Positions 53,849-64,000 of a DNA stretch of 64,000 bases are shown here, piece after piece. The stretch's first letter is position 1. The number at the start of each line of letters is the position of its first letter. Source of the DNA: Clostridiaceae bacterium (GTDB taxonomy: Bacteria; Bacillota; Clostridia; DUPQ01); the NCBI GenBank assembly GCA_012838235.1, contig DUPQ01000009.1, positions 1 to 64,000 on the forward strand, in the 5' to 3' direction. The position numbers and the translations under genes are program-made. The notes beneath the pieces are model-generated. The model was given only the letters and a program-made list of their open reading frames with translations. It did not search any database and was not told where the DNA came from.

Positions 53849-55336
53849 TTAATGGAAGCAGGAGCCCCCTATAAACTCCCTTAATATGGAACTGGGAGGT
53901 ACCGCTGCGGAATCAATCTTTTCAAATGCCGACAGTATATCCAACAGTCTTTTCGCCTCATCATATGCCGGGTCATCTTTCTTGACTTTCTTCAATATAG
54001 GTTCCGCGAATACTCTTAACAATCCGTGTTCGTACATCAATGCACTGTTGAATATCACATCGGCCTGTTCCTGGAACGGGAAAATATACTTATCCTCACC
54101 CGATCTGACCGATTCCCACATATTCAATGTACGGGATGCCGAGGAATTCCTGTATTCGTAATCCCTGGTTAATCTGCGTATGAGTCTTGTATCAGTAGTG
54201 GCAAATCTGTTGTGACTGTCTATATTAATAGTAGTTAATGCGCTGATATATATTTTGTAAATATATTTCTCCTCGATTCCTTTTGTCATGACCGGATTAA
54301 GTCCGTGTATACCTTCTATGATAAGAACCTCCGAATCGCTCAATGAAAGCGGTATAAGTTCCTCTTTCCTGGACGCCGTATTAAAATCAAAAACAGGTAT
54401 CATTGTGTGTCCTTTTTTTGAAAGTTCTTTCATATTATCCTGAAACATGCATATGTCCAGAGCATCTACCGATTCAAGATCCACTTTGCCCGTTTCATCG
54501 GGCACCATATCCGCTCTGTTAATATAGTAATTATCCAGTGATATTATCTTTGCTTTAACTCCGTGAACAATCAGATGAATCTTAAGCCTGTTGGCAAAGG
54601 TGGTCTTTCCGCTGCTGGAAGGACCGGCTATCATGACGAATTTTTTATGCTTTTCGCTTATCTCACGGGAAATCTGTCCTAATTTGATATCCTGAAGAGC
54701 TTCCGTAGCAAGTATTATATCGTTAACCGAACCGCTTCTTACTACCCTGTTTAAGCTGGTTACATCGGGAATGCCCAGTACATCTCCCCACCTGTTAAAC
54801 TCACCGAATACCGCTGCCAGTTTATTCTGTTCCGTATACTGCGGTAACTCATACGGTTTATGACGTGTCGGATAGAAATAGATAAAACCCGGTTCATATG
54901 CCCTTATATCAAACAAATCCACATATGATGTTCTTTCGGCCACTTTGGAATAGAAGATGGATATAAAGCCGTCCAGATTGTATATGAGTACTTTGGGGTT
55001 ATTGACATATTCCAATGACTCGGCAATGTCATATATCTTACGTTCCCTAAAAATCTCAATGGCTTTTTGTCTTGTGCAGTGTAATTCCTTAATCGGTACA
55101 TCCTTATCGATATATTCCCGAACACCTTTTTTAATGGCTTCCACATGCTCATTATTTATCTTTATATCCTCAACCGTACAGAAACTTCCTTTATTTATCG
55201 AATACTCAATCTTTACTTTTCTGTGAGGAAAAATATCATTAAGAACTTTCAGAAGAATAAGTTGAAGAGTATTACGGTATGTACGTATACCCGGAATTGT
55301 GGTTATATCAATTTTACGGTCAAACTTCCTGTCCAC
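53849..55336 (-). CDS. Uridine-kinase-like nucleoside kinase lacking the TGS domain
   Basis: The C-terminal half is a uridine kinase/phosphoribulokinase-type P-loop kinase: Walker A is IAGPSSSGKTTFANRL (about residues 241-256), then SLDNYYINR and VLIIEGIHGLNP. The first half corresponds to the threonyl-tRNA-synthetase second additional domain (VKIEYSINKGSFC, HCTRQKAIEIF, FPTRHKPYELP) that precedes the kinase in clostridial nucleoside kinases of about 550 residues. Those proteins begin with a TGS domain of about 60 residues; here it is missing and the upstream bases belong to the DUF1461 gene, which overlaps by 17 nt. Substrate specificity is not established. Confidence 0.85.
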   Translation of the reverse strand: MDRKFDRKIDITTIPGIRTYRNTLQLILLKVLNDIFPHRKVKIEYSINKGSFCTVEDIKINNEHVEAIKKGVREYIDKDVPIKELHCTRQKAIEIFRERKIYDIAESLEYVNNPKVLIYNLDGFISIFYSKVAERTSYVDLFDIRAYEPGFIYFYPTRHKPYELPQYTEQNKLAAVFGEFNRWGDVLGIPDVTSLNRVVRSGSVNDIILATEALQDIKLGQISREISEKHKKFVMIAGPSSSGKTTFANRLKIHLIVHGVKAKIISLDNYYINRADMVPDETGKVDLESVDALDICMFQDNMKELSKKGHTMIPVFDFNTASRKEELIPLSLSDSEVLIIEGIHGLNPVMTKGIEEKYIYKIYISALTTINIDSHNRFATTDTRLIRRLTRDYEYRNSSASRTLNMWESVRSGEDKYIFPFQEQADVIFNSALMYEHGLLRVFAEPILKKVKKDDPAYDEAKRLLDILSAFEKIDSAAVPPSSILREFIGGSCFH

Positions 55337-56024
55337 TCTTTATCACCTTCCTCATCAGTTTTACTCCACCAATGGTAGCAAACATTCCTAAAAATAGCAA
55401 ACCGAAACAGAGACTGACATAATAGGATATTGACACAAAGAAGTCCAAAGACATTATATTTACCAACAAATCGGTATAGGGATCCAACAGATACAAATCA
55501 TTTGTAAAGAGAATCTCATGGAACAACATCCAGAAACTGTGGAAATCCACTATCATATAGAAGATAAGCATTATAAACAGCAGTACGGTTATTACCATGG
55601 TTATCATTACGGTTTTTAAGAAAATCGATCTCATTGTATCCATATCCATGAGAAATCCCGCAATAACTATGATTGCAAGTAAACATATCATTATCACTAA
55701 AACCCACTCGGAAACAGTAAAAAGGTTAAGAACATCCACCATATGTGTTTTTTCCCGTTCATTGAATATCTCTCTTTTAACTCCTTCCTGTATGTCATAT
55801 ATAACGAGGTCTTTTCTGTCCCCTTTCATGTATTTTATAATCTCATGGGTAATATCATCCAACTCCTCCTGAGTCATAAGAACAAACGGGGCTATTTCAT
55901 GTTTAATCTGTAATTTCCTGTAAAGCTTCTCATTAAAAGCCACATACCGTATCGAACTTAACAGGAACACAAAACACAATATTATTGCAAAAACTACAGC
56001 CATTATCCTTATAGCAATTCTCAT
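55320..56024 (-). CDS. DUF1461/TIGR01906 integral membrane protein
   Basis: Membrane protein of 234 residues with one N-terminal helix, an extracytoplasmic loop containing FNEREKTHMVDVLNLF, three further helices and the signature MLFHEILFTNDLYLLDPYTDLLVNIM. These conserved blocks define the TIGR01906 family. Its biochemical role is unknown. The ATG overlaps the stop of the glycoside hydrolase gene by 4 nt and the gene's end overlaps the kinase start, so the three are coupled. Confidence 0.88.
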   Translation of the reverse strand: MRIAIRIMAVVFAIILCFVFLLSSIRYVAFNEKLYRKLQIKHEIAPFVLMTQEELDDITHEIIKYMKGDRKDLVIYDIQEGVKREIFNEREKTHMVDVLNLFTVSEWVLVIMICLLAIIVIAGFLMDMDTMRSIFLKTVMITMVITVLLFIMLIFYMIVDFHSFWMLFHEILFTNDLYLLDPYTDLLVNIMSLDFFVSISYYVSLCFGLLFLGMFATIGGVKLMRKVIKSGQEV

Positions 56025-59000
56025 AACAATCCCCTCACCACATCATAAAGTATCTTATCCGAAACCGGATTAACTCCTACTCTGCCTTTTAAATTCAAAG
56101 TTGTAAATATTCCGTCCTCATTATGCATAAGTACCGGTCTTTTTTCTTTACGACCTTCAGCCGATTCACCGAAGGCGGGTTTTTTATAGTTAAAGACATA
56201 CATCTTCTCTACCTTATCACACTGTATGAAATATTCCGCAACAAAATTAATCTTATCGGTATCGGAGTCATACAGGAAAGATAAATCATCCCATCTATAA
56301 CCCGGTAAAAGGCTTTGATTGATCGGACAATATGTGGCTTTCCACATCCTTCTGTCGCTCATCTCATAAGTGTGTCGGTTAAACTTAAAATTCTCCAGAC
56401 AGGAATTCAGAATAAATAAGATTGGTTTATTTATGCTTTTTTTGATCGCTTCCGCTTCCTTTAAATGTTTTTTATCGGAAATAATTATAATATCTGCCGT
56501 TTCTTTATCTGCCTGCTTAAAAGCGGGGCTTGTATTTACAACCTGTTTCGCAAGCATTCCTAAAGGATAGGCATTGATACTTTCATAATTATTTTCGAAG
56601 ATATCAAAATTATACACATCGGTATCAATTACCTTGCCCTGATGCTCCATAAATACCGCTAAAGAAAATGCTTCTCTTTCCTTTACGGCAATATCCGATG
56701 TGTCAATGCGTATTTTTCCGACGGGAACTGATTTACAACCTTTTGCGGAAGTATTCAATTTGTAAGTTTTCAAGGGGTTTTTGTGTCGGTCATATAACAC
56801 AGCTGTTATTGTCATATCGCTGTAATCAACGGCGGTATCGTTTAAAATCCAGCATTCCGCATTCAATACATCGTTTGTATAACATGTTCTTCTGTCACAT
56901 CGCAAATTGACTTTAAGAGGGATCAGGGCCTCTTTAAAAGCGAAATATGCAGGTTTCGGCACTCTGTCCACACCCACAACGGTCTTCATCCACCCCGAAG
57001 GATAAGCGTCAATCAGAAGGTGCAATGCGGTCTGAACCACATAATCGCTTCTTCTCCTTAATGCCAGAGTCATAATACTTGCAGCTTTTGCCTGATGGAG
57101 TTGACTGAAATATATCCAGTCTTTTATATTATCCTGCTCATAGAACCAGTCACCATGCATGGAATTGGTCTGTGCTCTTACTATCCTGTCCGGTATCCAG
57201 CAGTCTTCTTCATTCTTCGGAAGCCATTCTTTCGGGTATCTTTCTTTCATAAGGTCAAGATTATCCAAACCCTCGGATCCGTACTCTCCGCATGCCGTTT
57301 TCCAATCTTTTCTTATAGCGGGCAGATAACCTCTGTATAAATCTCCTATCGGTAGAGCATGATTTGTATACCACATGTTATAGCAGTGGAAATCGGATAA
57401 GCCTTCAAAGGTAGGAGGATCGTAATCCCCTTCCACCCTTTTAATTACTCTGTAAGGATTTTCCTGCTTTATTACTCTGTCACATATCTCAAACCAATTC
57501 TCCAGTTCCGCTCTGTTAAGATTTATTTGCTGATTGTCCGATTTGAACTGATCGGTAGGCTCATTTATGTAGGAAACCATTATTACGCTCGGATGTCTCC
57601 TAACATGCCTTTCCATCTCGCCTACCTGTCTTACCGCTTCATAAAACTGGCTTCTTGCAAGCTGACCGAATAACGGAAAATCCGCCTGTACCATCATTCC
57701 CAGCATATCACAGTATTCATATATTTCCGATTGCACCGGTCGCTGCGTAATCCTGTAATAATTCATATTGCAGTATTTGGCTATAAGGATGTCCTCTATG
57801 AGCTGCTCATAATCATCATTCATTACGCATAACTGCAAATGGCCCATCTCATTTGCACCTCTTAACAGAATCTCGGCATTGTTAAGATAAAGCGTTCCGT
57901 ACGGTTTATTCACGGTATCCATATGGAATTTACGCATTCCGAAATTCTGCTCATATTGATCGGAATTGTCCGATTCTATTATCACGGTATATAGATACGG
58001 AGTAAAACTGTGCCATAATCTGGGGTTTTCTATTTTGATGTCAAAATGGTAGTGGTTTTCCCCTTCATGTATTTTTCTTTGAAACTCACCTTTATATCTG
58101 AAGCAATCGTCAAAATTAAACGGTTCAACAGAAATATTTATCTTAACATCTTTCTTATACCTATCAACATTTTTAACTACCACTTTTATCTTTGCCGTTT
58201 GATTGTCTATATCCGGATAAACACAGGCATCAAAAATAAATGTACTTTCTCTTTTTTCAATATATACCTTATCAAAAATACCGCCTCCGGGGGGACAATG
58301 ATGCCATCCGTCCTTCGGGTCATCCCAACCGATACCGGTTGCGGCATATATCTTTTTACCCAATCTGCCGTTTTCCCCTAACATGGTGATATCGTTTTCC
58401 ACTCTTACTACAAGAACATTTCCCTTCTCTTTAAGATATTCCGTAATGTCTTCTTCAAACGCATAGAAGAAACCTTCATGCGACAGTACATGTCGGCTGT
58501 TGACATATACCCCGGTAATATAGTCGGAACCTTTGAATACGATATAGTCTCTTAAGTTGTCTTTTTTGTAATCAAATTCCGTCCGGTAATATGTTACCCA
58601 TTTACCCGTAGGACCGTGGTAATGAGGTATTGTTATGCTTTCCCATATACCCCTTCCTTCCAAAACGGCTGAGAAATCGTCAATATCCTCCCGTGTCTCA
58701 AAACGGAAATCGAAATTCTTAAACTCCAGTCTCGCTCTTTTTATTGCATGTTTACTTCTTCTTTTCAAAAAAGGTGCGTATTGCGCTTTTAATTGCTCAA
58801 GACCTTCATAGTAATTCTTTAATTGCTGCTCGTACGATTGCTCCTCGGGAAAAGAATATTTATCTTTTATTTTATCAATCACTTTGCCTTCATTGTTATC
58901 TTTACAAATATCATTGTCTTTAACAATATTGACACACTCAAACAAAACATCCGGTACCGGTACCGGTTGCTTTGCTTCCATATATTCTTTTCTTTGTTCT

Positions 59001-59044
59001 ATCTTTGTATCGGCGATTGCCGCAAACAAATCAATACTGTTCAA
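56021..59044 (-). CDS. Glycoside hydrolase family 2 enzyme
   Basis: Large GH2 protein (1007 residues) of the beta-galactosidase/beta-glucuronidase type. The first 120 residues are a charged helical extension. A jelly-roll sugar-binding domain (about 120-260), an Ig-like domain and the TIM barrel follow. The acid/base is the glutamate of SYINEPTDQF (about 494) and the nucleophile is in CGEYGSEGL (about 586). No signal peptide is present, so it acts inside the cell. The start codon is TTG with GAGGT 5 nt upstream. No sugar transporter is adjacent, and substrate is undetermined. Confidence 0.88.
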   Translation of the reverse strand: MNSIDLFAAIADTKIEQRKEYMEAKQPVPVPDVLFECVNIVKDNDICKDNNEGKVIDKIKDKYSFPEEQSYEQQLKNYYEGLEQLKAQYAPFLKRRSKHAIKRARLEFKNFDFRFETREDIDDFSAVLEGRGIWESITIPHYHGPTGKWVTYYRTEFDYKKDNLRDYIVFKGSDYITGVYVNSRHVLSHEGFFYAFEEDITEYLKEKGNVLVVRVENDITMLGENGRLGKKIYAATGIGWDDPKDGWHHCPPGGGIFDKVYIEKRESTFIFDACVYPDIDNQTAKIKVVVKNVDRYKKDVKINISVEPFNFDDCFRYKGEFQRKIHEGENHYHFDIKIENPRLWHSFTPYLYTVIIESDNSDQYEQNFGMRKFHMDTVNKPYGTLYLNNAEILLRGANEMGHLQLCVMNDDYEQLIEDILIAKYCNMNYYRITQRPVQSEIYEYCDMLGMMVQADFPLFGQLARSQFYEAVRQVGEMERHVRRHPSVIMVSYINEPTDQFKSDNQQINLNRAELENWFEICDRVIKQENPYRVIKRVEGDYDPPTFEGLSDFHCYNMWYTNHALPIGDLYRGYLPAIRKDWKTACGEYGSEGLDNLDLMKERYPKEWLPKNEEDCWIPDRIVRAQTNSMHGDWFYEQDNIKDWIYFSQLHQAKAASIMTLALRRRSDYVVQTALHLLIDAYPSGWMKTVVGVDRVPKPAYFAFKEALIPLKVNLRCDRRTCYTNDVLNAECWILNDTAVDYSDMTITAVLYDRHKNPLKTYKLNTSAKGCKSVPVGKIRIDTSDIAVKEREAFSLAVFMEHQGKVIDTDVYNFDIFENNYESINAYPLGMLAKQVVNTSPAFKQADKETADIIIISDKKHLKEAEAIKKSINKPILFILNSCLENFKFNRHTYEMSDRRMWKATYCPINQSLLPGYRWDDLSFLYDSDTDKINFVAEYFIQCDKVEKMYVFNYKKPAFGESAEGRKEKRPVLMHNEDGIFTTLNLKGRVGVNPVSDKILYDVVRGLL

Positions 59045-59056
59045 AGCATACCTCTG

Positions 59057-60373
59057 CTATCTTCCTAATTTCTTTCGGACAGCGGCAAGTCCGTCTTTTG
59101 CATAAATTGCAAGATTGGAAGCGGGATATTCGTCTATTACCTTCTTAAAAAGTTCTTCGGCTTTTACATAGTCTTCTATTCCCGCATATGCCTTTGCACT
59201 GTGATATATCAAACCTTCTCTGTTTGCCTTGGCAAATTCCGAAAGGCTGTCCTCAACAAATGTATATCCTTTTATAGCAATGTTATATTCACCTATCTCG
59301 AAGGCGCATTTGGACATTTTATAAACGGCATCGTAGACCATATTGGAATAGAGATTGTCCTTCTCCCATACTTTAACCGAGTCATAGTCGGGATAACTCT
59401 GCCATATATCATAAAAATTACTGTATGCTTCCTTGTATTTCAAATCCTGATACAGTTTGTTGCCGGAATTATATAGAGAAATTGCTATATTAGCTTTACA
59501 TTGGGCAACGGTTTCATTGTACATAGCATAGTCCGCATCGGAGAACTCCGCTTTTGCCGTATCAATCTCATTAAGAACGACTAAGGCTTCATCATATTTT
59601 TGTGAAACCGAAAGATATTTCCCCTGATACAATCTTTTCTGTTGCAGAAGAATTTCCGATTGATGTTTGTATTTATTGGTATCGGAATCGGAATTGTTCA
59701 GAGTATCTTCCAGTCTTTTTATCCTGTCTTCATATTGCAGAACGGTTGCCTGATACAATGCCGACTGTTCATGCTTTTCCTGTGTGAGCTGGGTTATTTT
59801 ACTGCCGAGATCCGGTTGCGCCGCAATATAATCATCGTGTTTCTTCTTCATGATAAGAATTGCCGCTACCAGTATTAAAATAACTACAATAAGTCCTATG
59901 ATAATGTACATCTGCATTTTAATGAACTTAAGAGGAGTCATTTTACCTTTACTTTTTGCTGCATATGCGGATTTCTTTTTAACTGAAGGTCTTCTTGTGA
60001 ACAGCGATTGAAAGAAAGTTTTTATTGATACTTTACCGCCGCTTTTTTCTTTGGTTGCTTTTTTACCTTTGGACTTATCTTTATCCTCTGTTTTATCCAA
60101 GGCTTCCTTCATTTTGTCGCCTAAGGATTTGTCGCTTCCTAAGGAATTTATCTTATCCAGAAGAATCTTTGCTTTCTCAAATGTCGGGTCCAGTTTAACC
60201 ACTCTGGAAAGCTTTATCCTGGCCACATCTATGTTGTACTGACTTATATTATCAATAGCACTGTTATATAACTCACCCACATAAGCATCATCCTCGCTTA
60301 ACTTCACATTGTCTTTACTCAATGCGTTGAAATCAATCTTTTCCAGATACTTTTGCAGTTCATTAATATCCAT
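59057..60373 (-). CDS. Membrane-anchored TPR protein
   Basis: The 438-residue protein has a cytoplasmic N-terminus with a TPR-like segment (about 28-75) and a lysine-rich linker (about 90-145). One transmembrane helix follows (about 149-173, MYIIIGLIVVILILVAAILIM), then an extracytoplasmic coiled coil (about 185-255). The C-terminal region holds several TPR repeats, such as GEYNIAIKGYTFVEDSL and EDYVKAEELFKKVIDEYP. It resembles scaffold proteins but matches no named family I know. The ATG follows the folC stop directly (TAG-ATG), indicating translational coupling. Confidence 0.75.
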   Translation of the reverse strand: MDINELQKYLEKIDFNALSKDNVKLSEDDAYVGELYNSAIDNISQYNIDVARIKLSRVVKLDPTFEKAKILLDKINSLGSDKSLGDKMKEALDKTEDKDKSKGKKATKEKSGGKVSIKTFFQSLFTRRPSVKKKSAYAAKSKGKMTPLKFIKMQMYIIIGLIVVILILVAAILIMKKKHDDYIAAQPDLGSKITQLTQEKHEQSALYQATVLQYEDRIKRLEDTLNNSDSDTNKYKHQSEILLQQKRLYQGKYLSVSQKYDEALVVLNEIDTAKAEFSDADYAMYNETVAQCKANIAISLYNSGNKLYQDLKYKEAYSNFYDIWQSYPDYDSVKVWEKDNLYSNMVYDAVYKMSKCAFEIGEYNIAIKGYTFVEDSLSEFAKANREGLIYHSAKAYAGIEDYVKAEELFKKVIDEYPASNLAIYAKDGLAAVRKKLGR

Positions 60374-61654
60374 CTACAGCCCCGTTCTCCTGACGTAATT
60401 CTTTACATCCGCTATATAATACAAAGATCCGAATGTGCAAATAACGGTATTATTGTCGGCATTGGCTACCGCATAATCCAGTCCGTCTTCTATCTTATCA
60501 AAAGAATAAGTATTTTTACAGTATTTTTGCATGGTTTGTTGCAATATATCCAATTCTAAAGCCCTGTTACATTGCGTTCTTATAGCAATGCCCATATCCG
60601 CCAAGGGAAATATATCTTCAATCATTTTTTCATATTCTTTGTTCTTCATCACGCCCATTATCAATATCTTTTTCTTATCGGGAAAGTATTTGATAAGAGT
60701 ATTTTTCAAACTCCTTACGGCTTCGGGATTATGTGAACCGTCACAGATAATCAAGGGGTTTTTCGATAATACTTCCAGTCTACCGGGCCATTTTGCATTA
60801 AAAAGTCCTTTTCTTATTGCCTCCTCCGAGACCTTCAACTTCGAAGCCTCAACGGCTTTAATAGCGGTGCAGGCATTTTTCACCTGGTAATCACCGAACA
60901 TATTTATTCGCAAATCGGTATAACCCTCAAAATCGAATGTATAGCCGAAATCGGAATATCTGATATTTGATATATTTTCAAAATTCACAACAAAATAAGG
61001 TGCTCCCTTTCTTTCCGCCTGTGCCTCTATCACATCATATGTGCACGGCTCATTGTCTCCGTATACCACAACCGGGGATGCGGGTTTGATTATGCCTGCT
61101 TTTTCAAATGCTATTTTCTGCAATGTATCGCCCAACACACCCATATGGTCTTTCTCAATGGTGCATATGACGGTAACTAACGGTGATTTGATGACATTGG
61201 TGGCATCCAGCCGACCTCCCAACCCTACTTCCAAAACTACCGTATTACAGCGTTTCTGTTTAAAATAAAGCATTGCAACCGCGGTATTTATCTCAAACTC
61301 AGTAGGATGATTGTACCCCTGCTCCAGCATCATATCAATACAGTCCTTAACCTTCTGTACATGAGCTACCAGGCTTCTGTTATCGATATTTTTAAAATCC
61401 ACCTGCATTCTTTCGCCGAACTTCTCGATATACGGGGAGATGAACAAACCTGTTCTGTATCCGGCCGCATGTAACATATGAGCAATATAGTTGCATGTGG
61501 AGCCTTTTCCGTTGGTTCCGCCCACATGAATGAATTTCAAATCATTTTGAGGGTTGTCCAGTAAATCCAGCAGTTTTGTTATATTGATAAGCCCCAGTTT
61601 GGAACCGAATTTGCCTACCGAGTGTATGTATTTTATTGCTTCCTCATAGTTCAT
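60374..61654 (-). CDS. folC: Folylpolyglutamate/dihydrofolate synthase
   Basis: Mur-ligase-family enzyme adding glutamate to folates. The P-loop is HVGGTNGKGSTCNYIA (about residues 41-56), VLEVGLGGRLDATNVI follows, and the second-domain signature is CDGSHNPEAVRSL. Length (426) is normal. GGAGCG, located in the last codons of secA, serves as Shine-Dalgarno; the genes are 3 nt apart. Whether it also has dihydrofolate synthase activity cannot be decided from sequence. Confidence 0.95.
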   Translation of the reverse strand: MNYEEAIKYIHSVGKFGSKLGLINITKLLDLLDNPQNDLKFIHVGGTNGKGSTCNYIAHMLHAAGYRTGLFISPYIEKFGERMQVDFKNIDNRSLVAHVQKVKDCIDMMLEQGYNHPTEFEINTAVAMLYFKQKRCNTVVLEVGLGGRLDATNVIKSPLVTVICTIEKDHMGVLGDTLQKIAFEKAGIIKPASPVVVYGDNEPCTYDVIEAQAERKGAPYFVVNFENISNIRYSDFGYTFDFEGYTDLRINMFGDYQVKNACTAIKAVEASKLKVSEEAIRKGLFNAKWPGRLEVLSKNPLIICDGSHNPEAVRSLKNTLIKYFPDKKKILIMGVMKNKEYEKMIEDIFPLADMGIAIRTQCNRALELDILQQTMQKYCKNTYSFDKIEDGLDYAVANADNNTVICTFGSLYYIADVKNYVRRTGL

Positions 61655-61657
61655 ATA

Positions 61658-64000
61658 TTACGCTCCGCAACACTTCTTATATTTCTTTCCGCTTCCGCAG
61701 GGACAGGGGTCGTTACGACCGACTTTTGTATTGGAGGAAACGGCAGGTTTCCGTACATCATCCGGAGCCGTCTGCGCATTTATTCTTATCTTGCTCTCTT
61801 CATTCTTTACTTCGGTCTGTTTATGAACGGAAAATATTTTTTTCAGTGCTTCCTCCTGTATGCTGTTGGTCATTTCCTCGAACATCATATATCCTTCAAA
61901 CTTATACTCCATAACCGGGTCTTTCTGCCCGAAAGCTCTCAATCCTATCCCCGAACGCAACTGATCCATTGCGTCGATATGATCCATCCAGTGTATATCC
62001 ACCGTCCGAAGCAGTATAATTCTTTCCAGCTCCCTCATAAGGGAGGGACTCAGTTCCGCCTCTTTGTCGTCATAATCCTTACTGTATGAGTCTATAAGCA
62101 TCTGACGGAAGGATTTTTCATTGTAGTCGGCATCGGCGGTATTGCCTTTCAACAACGGGTTATATTGTTTGGGCAGCATTTCGTTTAATCTGTCGGAAAT
62201 TGCCTGCATATTCCAATCGTTTGACCTGTTGCTCTGACAGTAATCATCTGTCAGTCTGGTAAGTACCGACTCTAACATCTTCAGATAACTGCCTTTCATA
62301 TCGGTACCGTCAAGTACCTGCCTTCTCTGACTGTAAATAAGGTTCCTCTGAGTATTCATTACGTCGTCATACTGAATAACCGTCTTACGTCTCTGGAAGT
62401 TGACACCTTCTATTCTCTTCTGTGCCGTTTCAATGGTATTGGTTATTATCTTGGCTTCAATGGGTATGTCATCGGGAACATTCAGTACATTCATCATATT
62501 GGCCAATCTGTCCTGTGCAAAAAGACGCATCAGATCATCTTCCAGCGACAGATAGAATCTGCTCATACCGGGATCGCCCTGACGCCCCGCTCTACCTCTT
62601 AACTGGTTGTCAATTCTTCTGGATTCATGCCGCTCGGTAGCAAGTATATACAGGCCGCCTTTTTCCAGCACTCTCTTTCTGTCTTCTTCAATAAGTTTCT
62701 TGAAGTCGGCCTCATACTGACGGTAAAGGTTCCTTGCCTCTATAACCGCCTCATCGTCGGTCTCATTAAAACTGTCTGCTTGCAGTAAAATATTTTCATC
62801 AAATATCTCTTTTTTAAGTTTCTGCATAGCCATATATCCCGCATTACCTCCGAGAACAATGTCCGTTCCTCTGCCCGCCATGTTGGTAGCTATGGTTACC
62901 GCTCCGGGTTTTCCGGCTTGAGCCACAATTTCCGCTTCTCTTTCATGATGCTTGGCATTGAGTACTTCATGCTTTATTCCCCTTCTTCTCAGCATAAGAC
63001 TGAGTTCTTCCGACTTTTCAATGGATATGGTTCCTATCAAAACCGGCTGCTGTCTTTGAGAACACTCTATTATATCGGCCACAATGGCATCTAATTTGGC
63101 TTTTCTGGTGGTATAGACCACATCGGGATAATCTTCCCTTATTACCGGTTTATTGGTCGGAATAGCGATTACATCAAGTTTGTATATCTCCCGGAATTCC
63201 TCCTCTTCGGTCAATGCCGTTCCGGTCATACCGGAAAGCTTACCGTACATACGGAAAAAGTTCTGGAAGGTTATTGTGGCAAGAGTCTTGTTTTCCCTTT
63301 CCACCTTGACATTTTCCTTTGCTTCTATTGCCTGATGAAGTCCCTCGGAATATCTTCTTCCGAACATCATTCTGCCGGTAAACTCGTCTATTATTATAAT
63401 CTGGTTATCCTTTACCACATAATCCACATCGCGGGTCATTATGCTCTGTGCTTTTATTGCATTATTTATATGATGCAAAAGACCGGTATTCTCATACGAT
63501 GTCAGATTTTCCACATTGAAATATCGTTCGGCTTTCTCCACTCCCTTGGGTGTAAGCGATGCCGTCCGGTTTTTTTCATCCACAATATAGTCGGGTTTGT
63601 CGGGAGCATACTCATCCTCTTCTTCCTGACCGGTCAACTCCATTATTCTTTGCAGTTTGCCGCCGCTGTCTTCTTCAATAACCACTTTCTTTTTAAGTGT
63701 CTTGGCAAAATTATCCGCACGTTTGTACAAATTGGAAGACTGTTCTCCCGCTCCGGATATGATAAGAGGTGTTCTTGCTTCGTCAATTAAAATACTGTCC
63801 ACTTCGTCGACAATGGCAAAGTGAAGATCCCTTTGCACCAGCTCTTCTTTTCTTGTGACCATGTTGTCTCTTAAGTAGTCGAATCCCAACTCGTTGTTCG
63901 TGCAGTATGTTATATCGGAATTATATGCGTTTTCTCTTTGTTCCTTGGTAAGGCCGTAGACAATCAAGCCGACTGACAGTCCCAAGAAGTTATACAGTTT
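61658..64000 (-). CDS. secA: Preprotein translocase ATPase SecA (N-terminus cut by window edge)
   Basis: The reading frame is open to the right edge ([17 protein letters not shown] precedes the track ORF), so about 130 N-terminal residues including Walker A are outside the window. Visible are the crosslinking-domain region ([35 protein letters not shown]), the second helicase domain ([28 protein letters not shown] after ERHESRRID) and the helical wing. The C-terminal zinc-binding tail [17 protein letters not shown], which binds SecB or ribosomes, is intact. Together with ftsY it represents protein export. Confidence 0.98.
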   Translation of the reverse strand, partial: KLYNFLGLSVGLIVYGLTKEQRENAYNSDITYCTNNELGFDYLRDNMVTRKEELVQRDLHFAIVDEVDSILIDEARTPLIISGAGEQSSNLYKRADNFAKTLKKKVVIEEDSGGKLQRIMELTGQEEEDEYAPDKPDYIVDEKNRTASLTPKGVEKAERYFNVENLTSYENTGLLHHINNAIKAQSIMTRDVDYVVKDNQIIIIDEFTGRMMFGRRYSEGLHQAIEAKENVKVERENKTLATITFQNFFRMYGKLSGMTGTALTEEEEFREIYKLDVIAIPTNKPVIREDYPDVVYTTRKAKLDAIVADIIECSQRQQPVLIGTISIEKSEELSLMLRRRGIKHEVLNAKHHEREAEIVAQAGKPGAVTIATNMAGRGTDIVLGGNAGYMAMQKLKKEIFDENILLQADSFNETDDEAVIEARNLYRQYEADFKKLIEEDRKRVLEKGGLYILATERHESRRIDNQLRGRAGRQGDPGMSRFYLSLEDDLMRLFAQDRLANMMNVLNVPDDIPIEAKIITNTIETAQKRIEGVNFQRRKTVIQYDDVMNTQRNLIYSQRRQVLDGTDMKGSYLKMLESVLTRLTDDYCQSNRSNDWNMQAISDRLNEMLPKQYNPLLKGNTADADYNEKSFRQMLIDSYSKDYDDKEAELSPSLMRELERIILLRTVDIHWMDHIDAMDQLRSGIGLRAFGQKDPVMEYKFEGYMMFEEMTNSIQEEALKKIFSVHKQTEVKNEESKIRINAQTAPDDVRKPAVSSNTKVGRNDPCPCGSGKKYKKCCGA

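Noticed and set aside
1-64000. CRISPR arrays, insertion sequences or prophage genes
   Set aside because: No regularly spaced repeats, transposase, integrase or phage structural genes could be recognised anywhere in the window.

Overview
The window is a moderately AT-rich chromosomal segment of a Gram-positive anaerobe. It is most likely a member of the Clostridia (Bacillota), but I cannot place it to genus. Supporting signs are a T-box-controlled isoleucyl-tRNA synthetase, RNase J, FapR, a HelD-type helicase, a B12-binding corrinoid protein, an oxygen-sensitive indolepyruvate:ferredoxin oxidoreductase, several two-cluster ferredoxin domains, and GGAGG-type ribosome binding sites with sigma-A-like promoters. 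Most genes lie on the minus strand and form long, tightly packed operons with many 1-11 nt overlaps.

Layout, left to right. 1-2.1 kb: the start of an HlyD-like adaptor gene (cut by the window edge) behind two sugar-type ABC permeases. 2.2-7.7 kb: endonuclease III, an HtrA-like protein that has lost its catalytic triad, a histidine kinase/response regulator pair and a Gfo/Idh oxidoreductase. 7.8-10.2 kb (+): ychF and tmcAL. 10.3-17 kb: an orphan corrinoid protein, tyrS, RNase J (apparently with an ATT start codon missed by the ORF track), a membrane-anchored propeller-like protein and a second Gfo/Idh oxidoreductase. 17-25 kb: ileS with its T-box leader, ftsY, smc and rnc. 25.7-27.6 kb: acpP, plsX and fapR, with a candidate FapR operator. 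27.7-31.1 kb: pgsA, rimO, recX and recA. 31.2-35.8 kb: murJ, cinA, a tandem-ACT protein and paaK. 35.9-39 kb: a lipase-like hydrolase (+) and HelD. 39-42.9 kb: iorB, iorA and a sodium/solute symporter. 42.9-44.8 kb: a small unknown gene and pncB, followed by tRNA-Leu(CAA).

From 45 to 53.4 kb the window looks more accessory, with frequent strand switches: an AAA ATPase with a nuclease-like tail, a C69-type Ntn hydrolase, a LytTR/DUF3021 pair with a structured upstream region, a UroD-family methyltransferase-like protein, an unusual PP-loop ATPase with a possible RRE-like N-terminus, a flavodoxin-ferredoxin protein and a methyltransferase gene broken by two compensating frameshifts. 53.5-64 kb returns to core genes: ridA, a nucleoside kinase without its usual TGS domain, a DUF1461 membrane protein, a glycoside hydrolase family 2 enzyme, a membrane TPR protein, folC and secA (cut by the right edge).

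Working together: fapR-plsX-acpP-pgsA belong to lipid synthesis. ftsY, secA and smc cover secretion and chromosome organisation. recA/recX/nth cover DNA repair. iorAB, paaK, the ACT protein and the symporter are what is expected for fermenting aromatic amino acids via aryl-pyruvates to aryl-acetyl-CoA. The candidates I rate most worth following are the RRE-like/PP-loop locus, the RNase J start, the inactive HtrA homologue and the split methyltransferase. I saw no phage, transposase or CRISPR array.
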